This document shows, piece after piece, positions 1 to 7,388 of a stretch of DNA of 64,000 nucleotides. The position numbers and the translations under genes were made by a program. The stretch lies in the NCBI GenBank assembly GCA_013415865.1, contig CP058896.1:203957-267956 (forward strand). The letters are read 5' to 3'. The notes under the pieces were generated by a model that was given only the letters and a program-made list of their open reading frames with translations, made no database searches and was not told where the DNA came from. The stretch is from Methanomassiliicoccales archaeon. Its GTDB lineage: Archaea > Thermoplasmatota > Thermoplasmata > Methanomassiliicoccales > UBA472. Within the stretch, counting starts at the first letter, position 1. Every line of letters begins with the position of its first letter.

Positions 1-366
1 ACCGGCTTCGAGCCTTGCGGTCGGGGTGATGATTATCATCTTCTTGCCGTCGGCAAGCAGATTGACCTCAGTGTCATCATCCTTGTTGACCTTCAGGATG
101 TCCTTTACCCTCTTTGCTATCTTTTCTCCGTTGGCCACTATCGGAAGGTCCATCTCCCTGCCCCTGAGGGTGCCGCCTCCGACCTTTGCCTTCTTGAGCG
201 CTCCCTCAAGTGCGGCAAGATCGACCGCATTGACCCTCTTAGCAAGAGATACGGTCCTCTTAATGGCCGGGTTGTACAACGGGCTGATAGCCTCGAGAGG
301 GACATCCTTCTCGATCAGTTTGCCCCTGTCGTCGTACAAGTCTATTTTGTCCTTGTATTTTGCCAT
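1..366 (-). CDS. mcrB: Methyl-coenzyme M reductase beta subunit, N-terminal part (runs off the window)
   Basis: The 122 codons visible on the minus strand begin MAKYKDKIDLYDDRGKLIEK and continue with PLEAISPLYNPAIKR, the conserved N-terminus of McrB, the beta subunit of the enzyme that reduces methyl-CoM with CoB to methane in the cytoplasm. The reading frame is open to base 1, so most of the gene lies outside. The ATG at 366 is preceded by a strong ribosome binding site (GGAGGT, 6 nt upstream). mcrB is normally the first gene of mcrBDCGA, and here it is preceded on the same strand by lrp-ycaO-tfuA. A TATA box and a palindrome lie about 107-142 nt upstream, so the mcr operon has its own promoter and a leader of about 80 nt. 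Identification is by recognised N-terminal sequence only. Confidence 0.95.
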   Translation of the reverse strand, partial: MAKYKDKIDLYDDRGKLIEKDVPLEAISPLYNPAIKRTVSLAKRVNAVDLAALEGALKKAKVGGGTLRGREMDLPIVANGEKIAKRVKDILKVNKDDDTEVNLLADGKKMIIITPTARLEAG

Positions 367-472
367 TTTATACCTCCTTTCTCTAACTCAATTCTCATTG
401 AAGCTCAATCGAAAATCAATTGCTCCTCAATGAAAATTGGCTCCCCTTGCGGGCTAGGAATTCTCTTTTTGC

Positions 473-481
473 TAATATAAA
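473..481 (-). promoter_or_regulatory. TATA box of the mcr operon promoter
   Basis: Minus-strand TTTATATTA fits an archaeal TATA box. Transcription would start about 25 nt downstream, near 445, leaving a leader of about 80 nt before the mcrB ATG at 366. The leader contains short inverted repeats built from CAATTG/TTGA/TCAAT motifs (about 395-440), which may fold. Confidence 0.6.
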
Positions 482-489
482 CTTGCGCT

Positions 490-508
490 TGGATGGATAA
501 ACCATCCA
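490..508. promoter_or_regulatory. 19-bp palindrome upstream of mcr TATA box (candidate operator)
   Basis: TGGATGGATAAACCATCCA has 7-bp perfect arms (TGGATGG/CCATCCA) and a 5-bp spacer. It lies 8 nt upstream of the mcr TATA box. A copy identical at 17 of 19 positions sits at 18617-18635, also 8 nt upstream of the TATA box of the corrinoid-protein gene. The position just upstream of BRE/TATA suits an activator or a promoter-proximal regulator; the protein that binds is unknown. Confidence 0.6.
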
Positions 509-570
509 CCATTAACAATAGGTAAAACATGTTCTAAGGCCAGACAAAAAATGCTCTATCTTAACAGCTT

Positions 571-623
571 AAAAAAAACAATCGTTTAAGGCCGTTAAAC
601 GCATCCTATTTTAACGCCCTTAA
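571..623 (-). terminator. Hairpin plus T-run downstream of tfuA
   Basis: A near-perfect inverted repeat (586-599 and 610-623, 13 of 14 positions pairing, 10-nt loop) is followed on the minus strand by a run of eight T (571-578). It lies 25 nt after the tfuA stop and upstream of the mcr promoter, so it probably ends the lrp-ycaO-tfuA transcript. A role as attenuator for readthrough into mcr is possible. Confidence 0.55.
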
Positions 624-647
624 GTTAATATTTCACCTTTCTTGATT

Positions 648-1289
648 TTAGGCATCCTGCAATTCTTTCAAAGTATATAATACCTTTAACGAGTCACTTC
701 GTTTCAGGTCGAAGGATGTCTCTCTCAACATATCCCTCAAAGCTTTGACAGTATCAGGAGGCAGTTCCTTTTCAGCTATCTTGAAAAGCGCAGCATAAGT
801 CCTTCGAGGATAGAATATCTTCTTCATATGATCGATGAGCATCTGTTCCTGGGTGATCTCTATCACACGCTGTTTGACTGCATTTGAAAGGAAAAATCTG
901 ATATTGACAAGCGGCTCCGACAATGGATAGTATGTCTCTGGATCAAAGACCAACGCGACCTCATCGTCCCCTTCGATCACACCATCCCTGTACATTTCGA
1001 ATATCTTCCCCACCCCGATCATACCAAGATCTGCCAGTTCCGCTGCCCTCAATGCGCCCATGCTGCCACCACCGACCACAGTGATCCCTTTTTTCAACAG
1101 GGAGATGATCTCCCTATGGCCCACGGAGGACTCGCTAGAGAAGACCCCGTCTATTATCCCGACGTACCTCACATCATCGCTTAATCTCGGGATATCCCCT
1201 CTTCTGATGGGAGGTAGATAAATGGCATCGAGGATGGACTTCGCCTCCTCGTGTGAAATGCTCATGCCGACGAATACCGCGGTCTTCAT
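648..1289 (-). CDS. tfuA: TfuA-like protein, partner of YcaO in McrA thioamidation
   Basis: 213 aa, similar in sequence to the TfuA-like core family. Visible features: an N-terminal FVGMSISHEEA stretch, the GVFSSESSVGHREI segment and GGGSMGALRAAEL, both typical of TfuA. In methanogens TfuA acts with YcaO to convert a glycine of McrA to thioglycine, probably by supplying or handling sulfide. The start ATG overlaps the ycaO stop (ATGA), so the two are translationally coupled. It ends with TAA, followed by a hairpin terminator. Its place directly before mcrB supports the McrA role. The family role is established; the assignment here is by motif and neighbourhood. Confidence 0.88.
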   Translation of the reverse strand: MKTAVFVGMSISHEEAKSILDAIYLPPIRRGDIPRLSDDVRYVGIIDGVFSSESSVGHREIISLLKKGITVVGGGSMGALRAAELADLGMIGVGKIFEMYRDGVIEGDDEVALVFDPETYYPLSEPLVNIRFFLSNAVKQRVIEITQEQMLIDHMKKIFYPRRTYAALFKIAEKELPPDTVKALRDMLRETSFDLKRSDSLKVLYTLKELQDA

Positions 1290-2512
1290 CTACCACACGC
1301 TCTCATGAGTCTAGCACCTACCCTGTCAGGGTCTATTGCGAATATCTCGGCCCCAGGAACAATGACCCGCACTACCGGGATGCCCAGTTCCTTTCTGGTC
1401 AGATCACAGACCAAGACCTTGTCCAGACCAACCCTTGAGAGTCTTCCCGTCAGGACATTTATATCTTCAAGTATGTCATTGGTCGATAGGTTTTCCAGGT
1501 CTACCAGGTCCCTCCTCTGTCCACTGTCCTCGAACCATAGTCTATTGATCCTCTTCACGCGTTCATAACCAAGAGCCCGGTTCCTGTCCGCATGGACCGT
1601 GTCCTCCCTGGCCCCATGTATCTGGGTCAGGCGGCTTTGTGCCACCTCGATAAGTGCCTTTATGGCGGCGACCTCTGGATCTGGATTAGCTCCGATGCCA
1701 AGCGTCAGAAGACCTGGGTCCTTTGTCTCGATGTCGTCAGCCGCGACCGCTACAACAGGCATGCCGATATCGCTGGTGAGGTCCTTGAAATGAAGCTCTA
1801 TGCCTTTGTCGGTGAACATGCTTGCCACCTTCTCAGCTCTCGTCCCAGATATGTCAAGGTCAGAGTTCACCCTCCTCCTCCCTTCGCATATGGACCAGGC
1901 ATCCCTCTCGATGACCTCACAAAGGCCATGCAAGATCGCCTCCTCAATATTATTACCTGATGCCAAACCGTTGGTATTGGAACGGAAGAGCTGGAGGTCC
2001 GCCCTCGGATAGTACGGGTGAAAAACCGCACAGGCAGGTACTTGGATTTCTTTTCCTGAGCATATATCGAACGCCGGGACCCACGCTATCGGGTATTGTG
2101 AAAGCTGATATCTGACCGCCGGAGGGATGATGAGCTCCATTGGGTCCAATGCTCCCACCATGTCTTTGACCCTTTTCCAGACAATGATCTCATCCCACAT
2201 CTCTGCACTATAGCGCTCGATGCCTTCCATTATAGCCGAGACCTTCGCCTGCACGGGGGTAAGCCCTTTACCGTTGTAAACGGAAATGGCCCCTCCTTTC
2301 GCCTCCGGTCTTATACTTGAGAACACATAGATGCCCACCCTGTCCAGCCCAGTGATGTCAGCTATCCTCGTGATACCAGCGATCTTTCTCAAAGGTTCGA
2401 TCCTCTTGAGAGCGTCTTCTGCCGCGACAGTCCTGTCCCCATGTTGATCTGGGTACTTCGGCCTGCTGACAAGCTGCATCATCGGGTGTAACGTGGTCGA
2501 TTGATAAATCAT
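1286..2512 (-). CDS. ycaO: YcaO-domain protein (McrA glycine thioamidation)
   Basis: 408 aa, the usual size of a stand-alone methanogen YcaO. ATP-binding glutamates typical of the fold are seen in SAIMEGIERYSAE (about residues 91-103) and HGLCEVIERDAW (about 195-206); the SRLTQIHGARED segment (about 293-304) is also characteristic. YcaO enzymes activate a peptide backbone amide with ATP; in methanogens this one makes the thioglycine of McrA together with TfuA. The ATG at 2512 is 8 nt after the lrp stop and the gene ends inside the tfuA start codon, so lrp-ycaO-tfuA is one operon. Downstream on the same strand is mcrB. Confidence 0.92.
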   Translation of the reverse strand: MIYQSTTLHPMMQLVSRPKYPDQHGDRTVAAEDALKRIEPLRKIAGITRIADITGLDRVGIYVFSSIRPEAKGGAISVYNGKGLTPVQAKVSAIMEGIERYSAEMWDEIIVWKRVKDMVGALDPMELIIPPAVRYQLSQYPIAWVPAFDICSGKEIQVPACAVFHPYYPRADLQLFRSNTNGLASGNNIEEAILHGLCEVIERDAWSICEGRRRVNSDLDISGTRAEKVASMFTDKGIELHFKDLTSDIGMPVVAVAADDIETKDPGLLTLGIGANPDPEVAAIKALIEVAQSRLTQIHGAREDTVHADRNRALGYERVKRINRLWFEDSGQRRDLVDLENLSTNDILEDINVLTGRLSRVGLDKVLVCDLTRKELGIPVVRVIVPGAEIFAIDPDRVGARLMRACGR

Positions 2513-2520
2513 TAGTCCCC

Positions 2521-2985
2521 TCAGACCGCATTGCTAGCGAGCATATCCAGTTCTGCATCGGGATTTAGGACCAACCTTTCAATAAGAATGTCCACTTCGA
2601 CGTTCTGTATGCCAGATATCTTAAGGATCTTGCTCTGTATGAGCTCATAGAGGAGGTCGACGCTCTTGGTGTACACCTCGCATATCAGGCTGTGGTCACC
2701 GAAGACCTTGTAAATGGTCTGTATCTCCTCAAATTTCCTTAGCTCTTCGATGGCATGGTCGATGAGATTGCCTGATACTCCAATACCTATCAGGGCCCTC
2801 ATCAGCCCCAGCTTTGACAGGTTTGTCGTCAAGGTATAACTTGAGATGTATCCTTCTTTTTCAAGTCTTGATATTCTCCTGGATACCGTGGCCTTGGATG
2901 TCCCTGTCTTTTCTGCTATTACTCCCAAGCTCTGTCTGGAATTTTCACGGAGCATCCTGAGGATCTTGAGGTCTAACTCGTCCAT
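2521..2985 (-). CDS. Lrp/AsnC-family transcriptional regulator
   Basis: 154 aa. It starts MDELDLKILRMLRENSRQSL and has the Lrp winged helix-turn-helix (GVIAEKTGTSKATVSRRISRL, about residues 22-42), then an RAM-like ligand domain (about 70-150) with the usual beta-alpha-beta pattern. Such proteins are DNA-binding dimers or octamers that sense amino acids or related metabolites. It is the first gene of the lrp-ycaO-tfuA operon, 8 nt before ycaO. A 29-bp inverted repeat just upstream suggests autoregulation. It may also control mcr, but nothing in the sequence proves this. Confidence 0.9.
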   Translation of the reverse strand: MDELDLKILRMLRENSRQSLGVIAEKTGTSKATVSRRISRLEKEGYISSYTLTTNLSKLGLMRALIGIGVSGNLIDHAIEELRKFEEIQTIYKVFGDHSLICEVYTKSVDLLYELIQSKILKISGIQNVEVDILIERLVLNPDAELDMLASNAV

Positions 2986-3025
2986 GGGCTTTTCCCCAAG
3001 TTCATTTTACATGAAACGTTGTTAC

Positions 3026-3054
3026 ACATTATTGTATGTTCATGCTAATAATGT
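3026..3054. promoter_or_regulatory. Inverted repeat upstream of the lrp gene (candidate autoregulatory operator)
   Basis: ACATTATT (3026-3033) and AATAATGT (3047-3054) are perfect 8-bp arms around a 13-bp spacer, with weak extension on both sides (gttac/gttttac). It lies 41-69 bp before the Lrp start codon, where Lrp/AsnC proteins commonly bind their own promoter. Confidence 0.45.
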
Positions 3055-3108
3055 TTTACGATCAAGAAATAGACAAAAGATAAAATGATGAATAGGGTTT
3101 GTTTGGAT

Positions 3109-3828
3109 TTAGGACTTCGCCCTTGACTTCGGGATGGCGGACTGGGCCATCTTTTCTATCGCGGCCACCGTACCTTCAAACTTGTTCCATGGTATGCCTA
3201 CCAACATCTCATCGGGACTTATATCGCTGGTCTTACGGCATCCAAAGCATCCGAGGGATATGTTCACGTTGCCTGTGTCGATCGGTATCACGGTCGAATC
3301 CACGCAGGATGCTTGTACCGCGGCCATCTCAACGGTGACCCGTCCACCTTTGTCATAGGTCTGGGCGGCCGGTATTATCCAGAACATCTGCTCGGGCTGC
3401 CCTACGACGACCACCACGTCCGGCTTGACCAATGCCTTGCTCAATGGGCTCACCACGGTAGCGATAGTGGAGCCGGTGGGCAATGATGGGCGTACCGACA
3501 TCGTTCTTGCGGCCGCTTGGTCCGTATCGTACATTCCCATGTTATGATGGAACTCTCCAGACCTGACCTTCTCGGGCAATGGGGTCTCTCCTAGCGCAGA
3601 TGCGCCGACTGGACATGCGTTCTTCTCAGCTGGAATGCAAAGAACGGCCCCTTTGCGCGCTTTCATTATCGACTGACAGTGCCTCATGGCGCTGTCGACG
3701 ACCTGATATCCCTCAGGTATGCTCTGGCCCTTTTTTATCAAGGTCACTGCCACCGGTTCTGTCTTTAATCCCAAAGCATCCACCAACTTTTTTGACAGTT
3801 CTGCATAATTGGACACGGTTAACACCAT
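3109..3828 (-). CDS. DUF169-family protein
   Basis: 239 aa cytoplasmic protein resembling the DUF169 family: the opening SKKLVDALGLKTEPVAVTL, a CIPAEKNACPVGASALG segment (about residues 62-78) and CFGCRKTSDISPDEMLVGIP near the C-terminus. The family has several conserved cysteines and is frequent in methanogens and acetogens; its biochemical function is not known to me. It is transcribed toward lrp and mcr on the same strand, 94 nt after the SAM methyltransferase gene. It ends with TAA. No membrane segments are visible. Confidence 0.8.
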   Translation of the reverse strand: MVLTVSNYAELSKKLVDALGLKTEPVAVTLIKKGQSIPEGYQVVDSAMRHCQSIMKARKGAVLCIPAEKNACPVGASALGETPLPEKVRSGEFHHNMGMYDTDQAAARTMSVRPSLPTGSTIATVVSPLSKALVKPDVVVVVGQPEQMFWIIPAAQTYDKGGRVTVEMAAVQASCVDSTVIPIDTGNVNISLGCFGCRKTSDISPDEMLVGIPWNKFEGTVAAIEKMAQSAIPKSRAKS

Positions 3829-3922
3829 GAAAAGGACCGGCTCAGCGATTATTAATATCTGTCGGATTTTTCAGATAGTGCCAGCACTTATAGCATTTCT
3901 GTTCGTTGCCGATCATCTGGTA

Positions 3923-4804
3923 TTATTTTTTATTGACCGCGAGGATGACCCATCTGTCATAGAAAGGGTCCCGGTCGTTCTCGAACACTTTTACCTTTCT
4001 CCCTTTCGGGCACCATCTTTTCACCATGTCCGCCTCTTCTTTCGTCTCGACGGTGATCAGTGTCGATGATGACAGCGTGAACGCATCATCGATGATCTGC
4101 TTCCAGAGGAACGAGTTGAACTCTGCTATCTTACCGGCCATGAGGACCAGCCCGTATTCGACCGGGTCGATGTACATCCTTGCTCTGGTGCCATCGATCC
4201 TCATGGTCTCATGATGGTACAGACGGCCTTCGTGGAGCCCTCTTGACAACAATGAAGGGTCCAGATCATAGGACACCGCTCTCATGCCCAGCCTATGCAA
4301 TGCCGCGGAGCCGAGGCCAGAACCACAGCCTACATCAAGACAGACCTTGTCCTTTAGCTCCCCGTCAAAGGACCGTCCGATCAACCAGGCAACGTCAAGC
4401 ATCCTCTTTTCATTAAAATCCTCAAGGGCCGGCTTGTTCTCAGACTCGAGCAATATCGAGAAATATTCTCGGGTGGCCGCAATGAAATCAGACCGCTTTG
4501 TGCTATAGACCTCCAGATCGTACCTTTCAAGGGCTTCTATCAACGCATCGGTCGGTTCTCTATGTAGCAGGGAGATGGCATACCATCTATCCGCCTTGAC
4601 GGCCATGGCTATCGGCCTCTCTTCCTCATCAATTATGACCCTGGCTTCCTTTCCATCTATCGTCAGGAACTGGTCGGTATAGACATTGTCGATGAGCCAT
4701 TCATATGCCGGTTCAAGGAAGAAGACCTCGTCGAGCCCAAAAAGCGTCGCCACCATCATCTTATCGGCCCCTGGACCGACGCCGCGGTAGAATAAGTTAT
4801 CCAT
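3923..4804 (-). CDS. Class I SAM-dependent methyltransferase
   Basis: 293 aa. The SAM-binding motif I is clear in VCLDVGCGSGLGSAALHRLG (about residues 153-172), followed by the acidic post-I VSYDLDPS. The first 130 residues form a separate N-terminal domain (DNLFYRGVGPGADKMM...) without a recognised name. The gene follows the small Cys protein by 10 nt and is probably co-transcribed with it. The substrate cannot be told; its position in a minus-strand run ending in lrp-ycaO-tfuA-mcrB makes a role in methanogenesis or MCR modification worth testing, but a general small-molecule methyltransferase is equally possible. Stop TAA. Confidence 0.75.
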   Translation of the reverse strand: MDNLFYRGVGPGADKMMVATLFGLDEVFFLEPAYEWLIDNVYTDQFLTIDGKEARVIIDEEERPIAMAVKADRWYAISLLHREPTDALIEALERYDLEVYSTKRSDFIAATREYFSILLESENKPALEDFNEKRMLDVAWLIGRSFDGELKDKVCLDVGCGSGLGSAALHRLGMRAVSYDLDPSLLSRGLHEGRLYHHETMRIDGTRARMYIDPVEYGLVLMAGKIAEFNSFLWKQIIDDAFTLSSSTLITVETKEEADMVKRWCPKGRKVKVFENDRDPFYDRWVILAVNKK

Positions 4805-4814
4805 GGTCCTTCGG

Positions 4815-5096
4815 TCAAAGGAAGTCCATCATCCTTCTTTCATACTCGGCCATCAGGGCTTCCCGATATTCCTTCTCCTCTCCATCGGGGACCATGAACC
4901 TTGCCTTCACCCTTGTCATGAGCTCGTCGGCGATGGCCGATCTCTTATCCAACCTCATCTTCATGACCTCCTCCAGGATGCGGTCCAATCCTGGAATGAC
5001 GGCGACCTTATCCTTAAGCACCAACCTGTCGCTCAATACCTCGACACCCAAGGAGGAGCTGCATCCTATGCACTCTATGTTTTCTTTTTTCATCAT
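4815..5096 (-). CDS. Small conserved-looking protein with a CxGC motif
   Basis: 93 aa beginning MMKKENIECIGCSSSLGVEV. The start at 5096 is chosen because GGAGGG lies 6 nt upstream; an ATG at 5114 is possible but has no such site. The N-terminal CIGC could bind a metal or be redox-active; the rest is a charged helical region (EEVMKMRLDKRSAIADELM...). It precedes the SAM methyltransferase by 10 nt, so they are likely one operon. I do not recognise the family and give no function. Confidence 0.6.
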   Translation of the reverse strand: MMKKENIECIGCSSSLGVEVLSDRLVLKDKVAVIPGLDRILEEVMKMRLDKRSAIADELMTRVKARFMVPDGEEKEYREALMAEYERRMMDFL

Positions 5097-5245
5097 AGAC
5101 CCTCCTGCCAGCATCCAGGCCGTTATTATACTGAGGGGGACGTGATATAAGGTTTATGGTCTTTGGTCCGCTGTTTTCATTAAAGGCCGAGGGGCATCAG
5201 CATCAGTTAAAAATAGAGATACCTCGTTCCCCCAGGATTGAGAGA

Positions 5246-6508
5246 ATGAGATTGGCCGTGGTAGGAACTGGATATGTCGGCCTTGTGACCGGGGCATGCT
5301 TCTCCCATCTAGGGAACGATGTCACGTGCATAGATGTGATAGAGGACAAGGTCAAAATGATAAATTCAGGGAAGGTCCCGATCTTCGAGCCAGGCCTAGA
5401 AGGTCTTGTGACGGAGGGTCTTGCCTCAGGCAGCTTGAGGGCGACCAGCGATTTTTCGGTCTTGAGAGATGTTGATGCCATCTTCATATGTGTAGGGACC
5501 CCTTCGTTCGATGATGGCTCTTTGGACCTCAGGTATGTGAAGGAGGCCGCATCGCTCATAGGGGATGAGATATCAAAGAGCGATGGGTACAAGGTGGTGG
5601 TCATGAAGAGCACCGTTATGCCAAGGACAACAGAGGATGTCGTCATTCCAATTTTAGAAAGCTCATCAAATAAAAAGGCAGGTGAGGACTTCGGCGTCGC
5701 GATGAACCCTGAGTTCCTGAAGGAGGGGGCGGCCGTGCAGGATTTCCTCAGGCCAGATAGAATAGTGATCGGGGCTATGGATGAACGCTCCTTGAGGGTC
5801 GTTGTCGACCTATATCGTGGTTTTGACTGCCCTATACTGAAGGTCCCTTTGTCCACGGCCGAGATGATAAAGGTAGCGTCGAACGCTTTCCTTGCGACAA
5901 AGATCTCCTTTGTGAATGAGATGGGCAATATCTGCAAGGAGATGGGAATAGACTTCAGACAGGTCGCTGAAGGGATGGGCATGGACCCTCGGATCGGAAA
6001 GCTATTCCTCAGAGCTGGATGCGGTTATGGGGGCTCCTGCTTCCCAAAAGACCTTGAGGGGATCATCGCAGAGGCAAAAAGATACGATGTGAGCACGCAT
6101 ATTTTGGAGGCCGTAAGGAAGGTCAACAAGGACCAGCCGATCAGGCTCGTGAAGATACTGGAGAAAAAGATGGACGTAAAAGGTAAGAACGTCGCGGTGC
6201 TGGGGCTGGCATTCAAACCAGATACTGATGATATCCGCGAGGCGTCATCACTGACGATCGTAAAGGAGCTCCTCTCCAAGGGGGCCAGGGTGAGGGTCTA
6301 CGACCCAAAGGCCATGGAGAACTTCAAAAGGCGTTTCCCAGAGATCACCTATTGTGCCACCGCCAAGGAGTGTGTCACCGGGGCGGATGCTGTAATGATA
6401 GTGACCGAGTGGAAGGAGTTCGCGGACCCTGCTCTGTATGGGGAGGTCCCTGTTATTGATGGTAGGGGCGTCGTCAGAACGAAGAACTATGAAGGCATTT
6501 GCTGGTGA
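5246..6508 (+). CDS. ugd: UDP-glucose 6-dehydrogenase
   Basis: 420 aa. MRLAVVGTGYVGLVTGACFS is the N-terminal NAD-binding Rossmann motif, so the ATG at 5246 is preferred over upstream in-frame starts. Catalytic region GCGYGGSCFPKDL (about residues 252-264) carries the active-site Cys; the C-terminal domain holds VAVLGLAFKPDTDDIREA. It oxidises UDP-glucose to UDP-glucuronate in the cytoplasm. It is followed within 5 nt by the uridylyltransferase that supplies UDP-glucose, and then by an epimerase, forming a sugar-nucleotide operon for surface glycans or lipids. UDP-glucose is the most likely substrate; a related UDP-sugar is possible. Confidence 0.9.
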   Translation: MRLAVVGTGYVGLVTGACFSHLGNDVTCIDVIEDKVKMINSGKVPIFEPGLEGLVTEGLASGSLRATSDFSVLRDVDAIFICVGTPSFDDGSLDLRYVKEAASLIGDEISKSDGYKVVVMKSTVMPRTTEDVVIPILESSSNKKAGEDFGVAMNPEFLKEGAAVQDFLRPDRIVIGAMDERSLRVVVDLYRGFDCPILKVPLSTAEMIKVASNAFLATKISFVNEMGNICKEMGIDFRQVAEGMGMDPRIGKLFLRAGCGYGGSCFPKDLEGIIAEAKRYDVSTHILEAVRKVNKDQPIRLVKILEKKMDVKGKNVAVLGLAFKPDTDDIREASSLTIVKELLSKGARVRVYDPKAMENFKRRFPEITYCATAKECVTGADAVMIVTEWKEFADPALYGEVPVIDGRGVVRTKNYEGICW

Positions 6509-6512
6509 ACAG

Positions 6513-7388
6513 ATGAAAGCAGTAATTCCAGCGGCGGGTTGGGGCATCAGGTTCCTTCCGTTGACCAAAGAGCAGCCTAAAGAGATGATCCCGGTCGTGG
6601 ACAAACCGACGATACAATATGTGGTCGAGGAGGCATTGGCCGCAGGCATCACTGATATCGTCATTATAACAGGCCGACATAAGCGCGGCATCGAGGACCA
6701 TTTCGACAGGTCATATGAGCTTGAGGCCGTCCTTGAACGTGGCAACAAGAAAGAGTATCTGAAAAAGGTCCGTGACATATCCAACATGGCCGACATACAT
6801 TTCATAAGACAGAAGGAGCAACGAGGCCTTGGGGATGCTGTGCTCAAGGCCAAGCAGCACATAGGCGATGAACCTTTTGCAGTGATGCTCGGCGATACGA
6901 TATACAGGTCCAAGGTGCCGGTGGTCAAGCAGCTCATGGATGTGCATAAGAGGACCGGACGGTCGGTCATCGCGATAGAACCTGTCCCAAGAGAGAAGGT
7001 GAAGGATTACGGGATAATCGCAGGGAGAAAGGTCGATGAGGACCTATATCTGATCGATGACCTTGTTGAAAAACCGCTCCCAGAACTTGCACCATCAGAT
7101 CTGGCGATAGCGGGAACTTACATCTTGACCCACGAGATCTTCGAAGCGATCGAAAGGACGCCGCCTGGTCTGAACGGGGAGGTTCAGCTCACTGATGCCC
7201 TTCGGTTGCTGAGGAAAAAGCAGGAGATCTATGGATGGAGGTTCGAAGGAAAACGTTACGACATAGGGGATATGATAGGTTGGCTCAAGACGCAGGTGGA
7301 GCTCGGCCTTCTTCATCCTGAGTACTCAGCGGCCCTGAAGGAGCACATAGAGTCGCTGCTCAATAAGGAAAAGGAGATTGATAAGTGA
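6513..7388 (+). CDS. galU: UTP-glucose-1-phosphate uridylyltransferase
   Basis: 291 aa, the normal GalU length. MKAVIPAAGWGIRFLPLTKE is the nucleotide-binding signature, and EMIPVVDKPTIQYVVEEA and the FAVMLGDTIY segment (Asp for Mg2+) follow in the expected order; VEKP and YDIGDMIGWLKT are near the end. It makes UDP-glucose from UTP and glucose-1-phosphate. The start 6513 is 5 nt after the dehydrogenase stop. An earlier in-frame start is possible but lacks homology. The following epimerase overlaps its stop codon by 4 nt (GTGA), indicating coupling. Confidence 0.92.
   Translation: MKAVIPAAGWGIRFLPLTKEQPKEMIPVVDKPTIQYVVEEALAAGITDIVIITGRHKRGIEDHFDRSYELEAVLERGNKKEYLKKVRDISNMADIHFIRQKEQRGLGDAVLKAKQHIGDEPFAVMLGDTIYRSKVPVVKQLMDVHKRTGRSVIAIEPVPREKVKDYGIIAGRKVDEDLYLIDDLVEKPLPELAPSDLAIAGTYILTHEIFEAIERTPPGLNGEVQLTDALRLLRKKQEIYGWRFEGKRYDIGDMIGWLKTQVELGLLHPEYSAALKEHIESLLNKEKEIDK

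Noticed and set aside
26..433. Plus-strand reading frame across the left edge
   Set aside because: It is the antisense shadow of mcrB, whose N-terminus is unmistakable on the minus strand.
490..508. Interpreting the TGGATGG palindrome as a transcription terminator
   Set aside because: It lies upstream of a TATA box with conserved spacing in two promoters and has no T-run after it.
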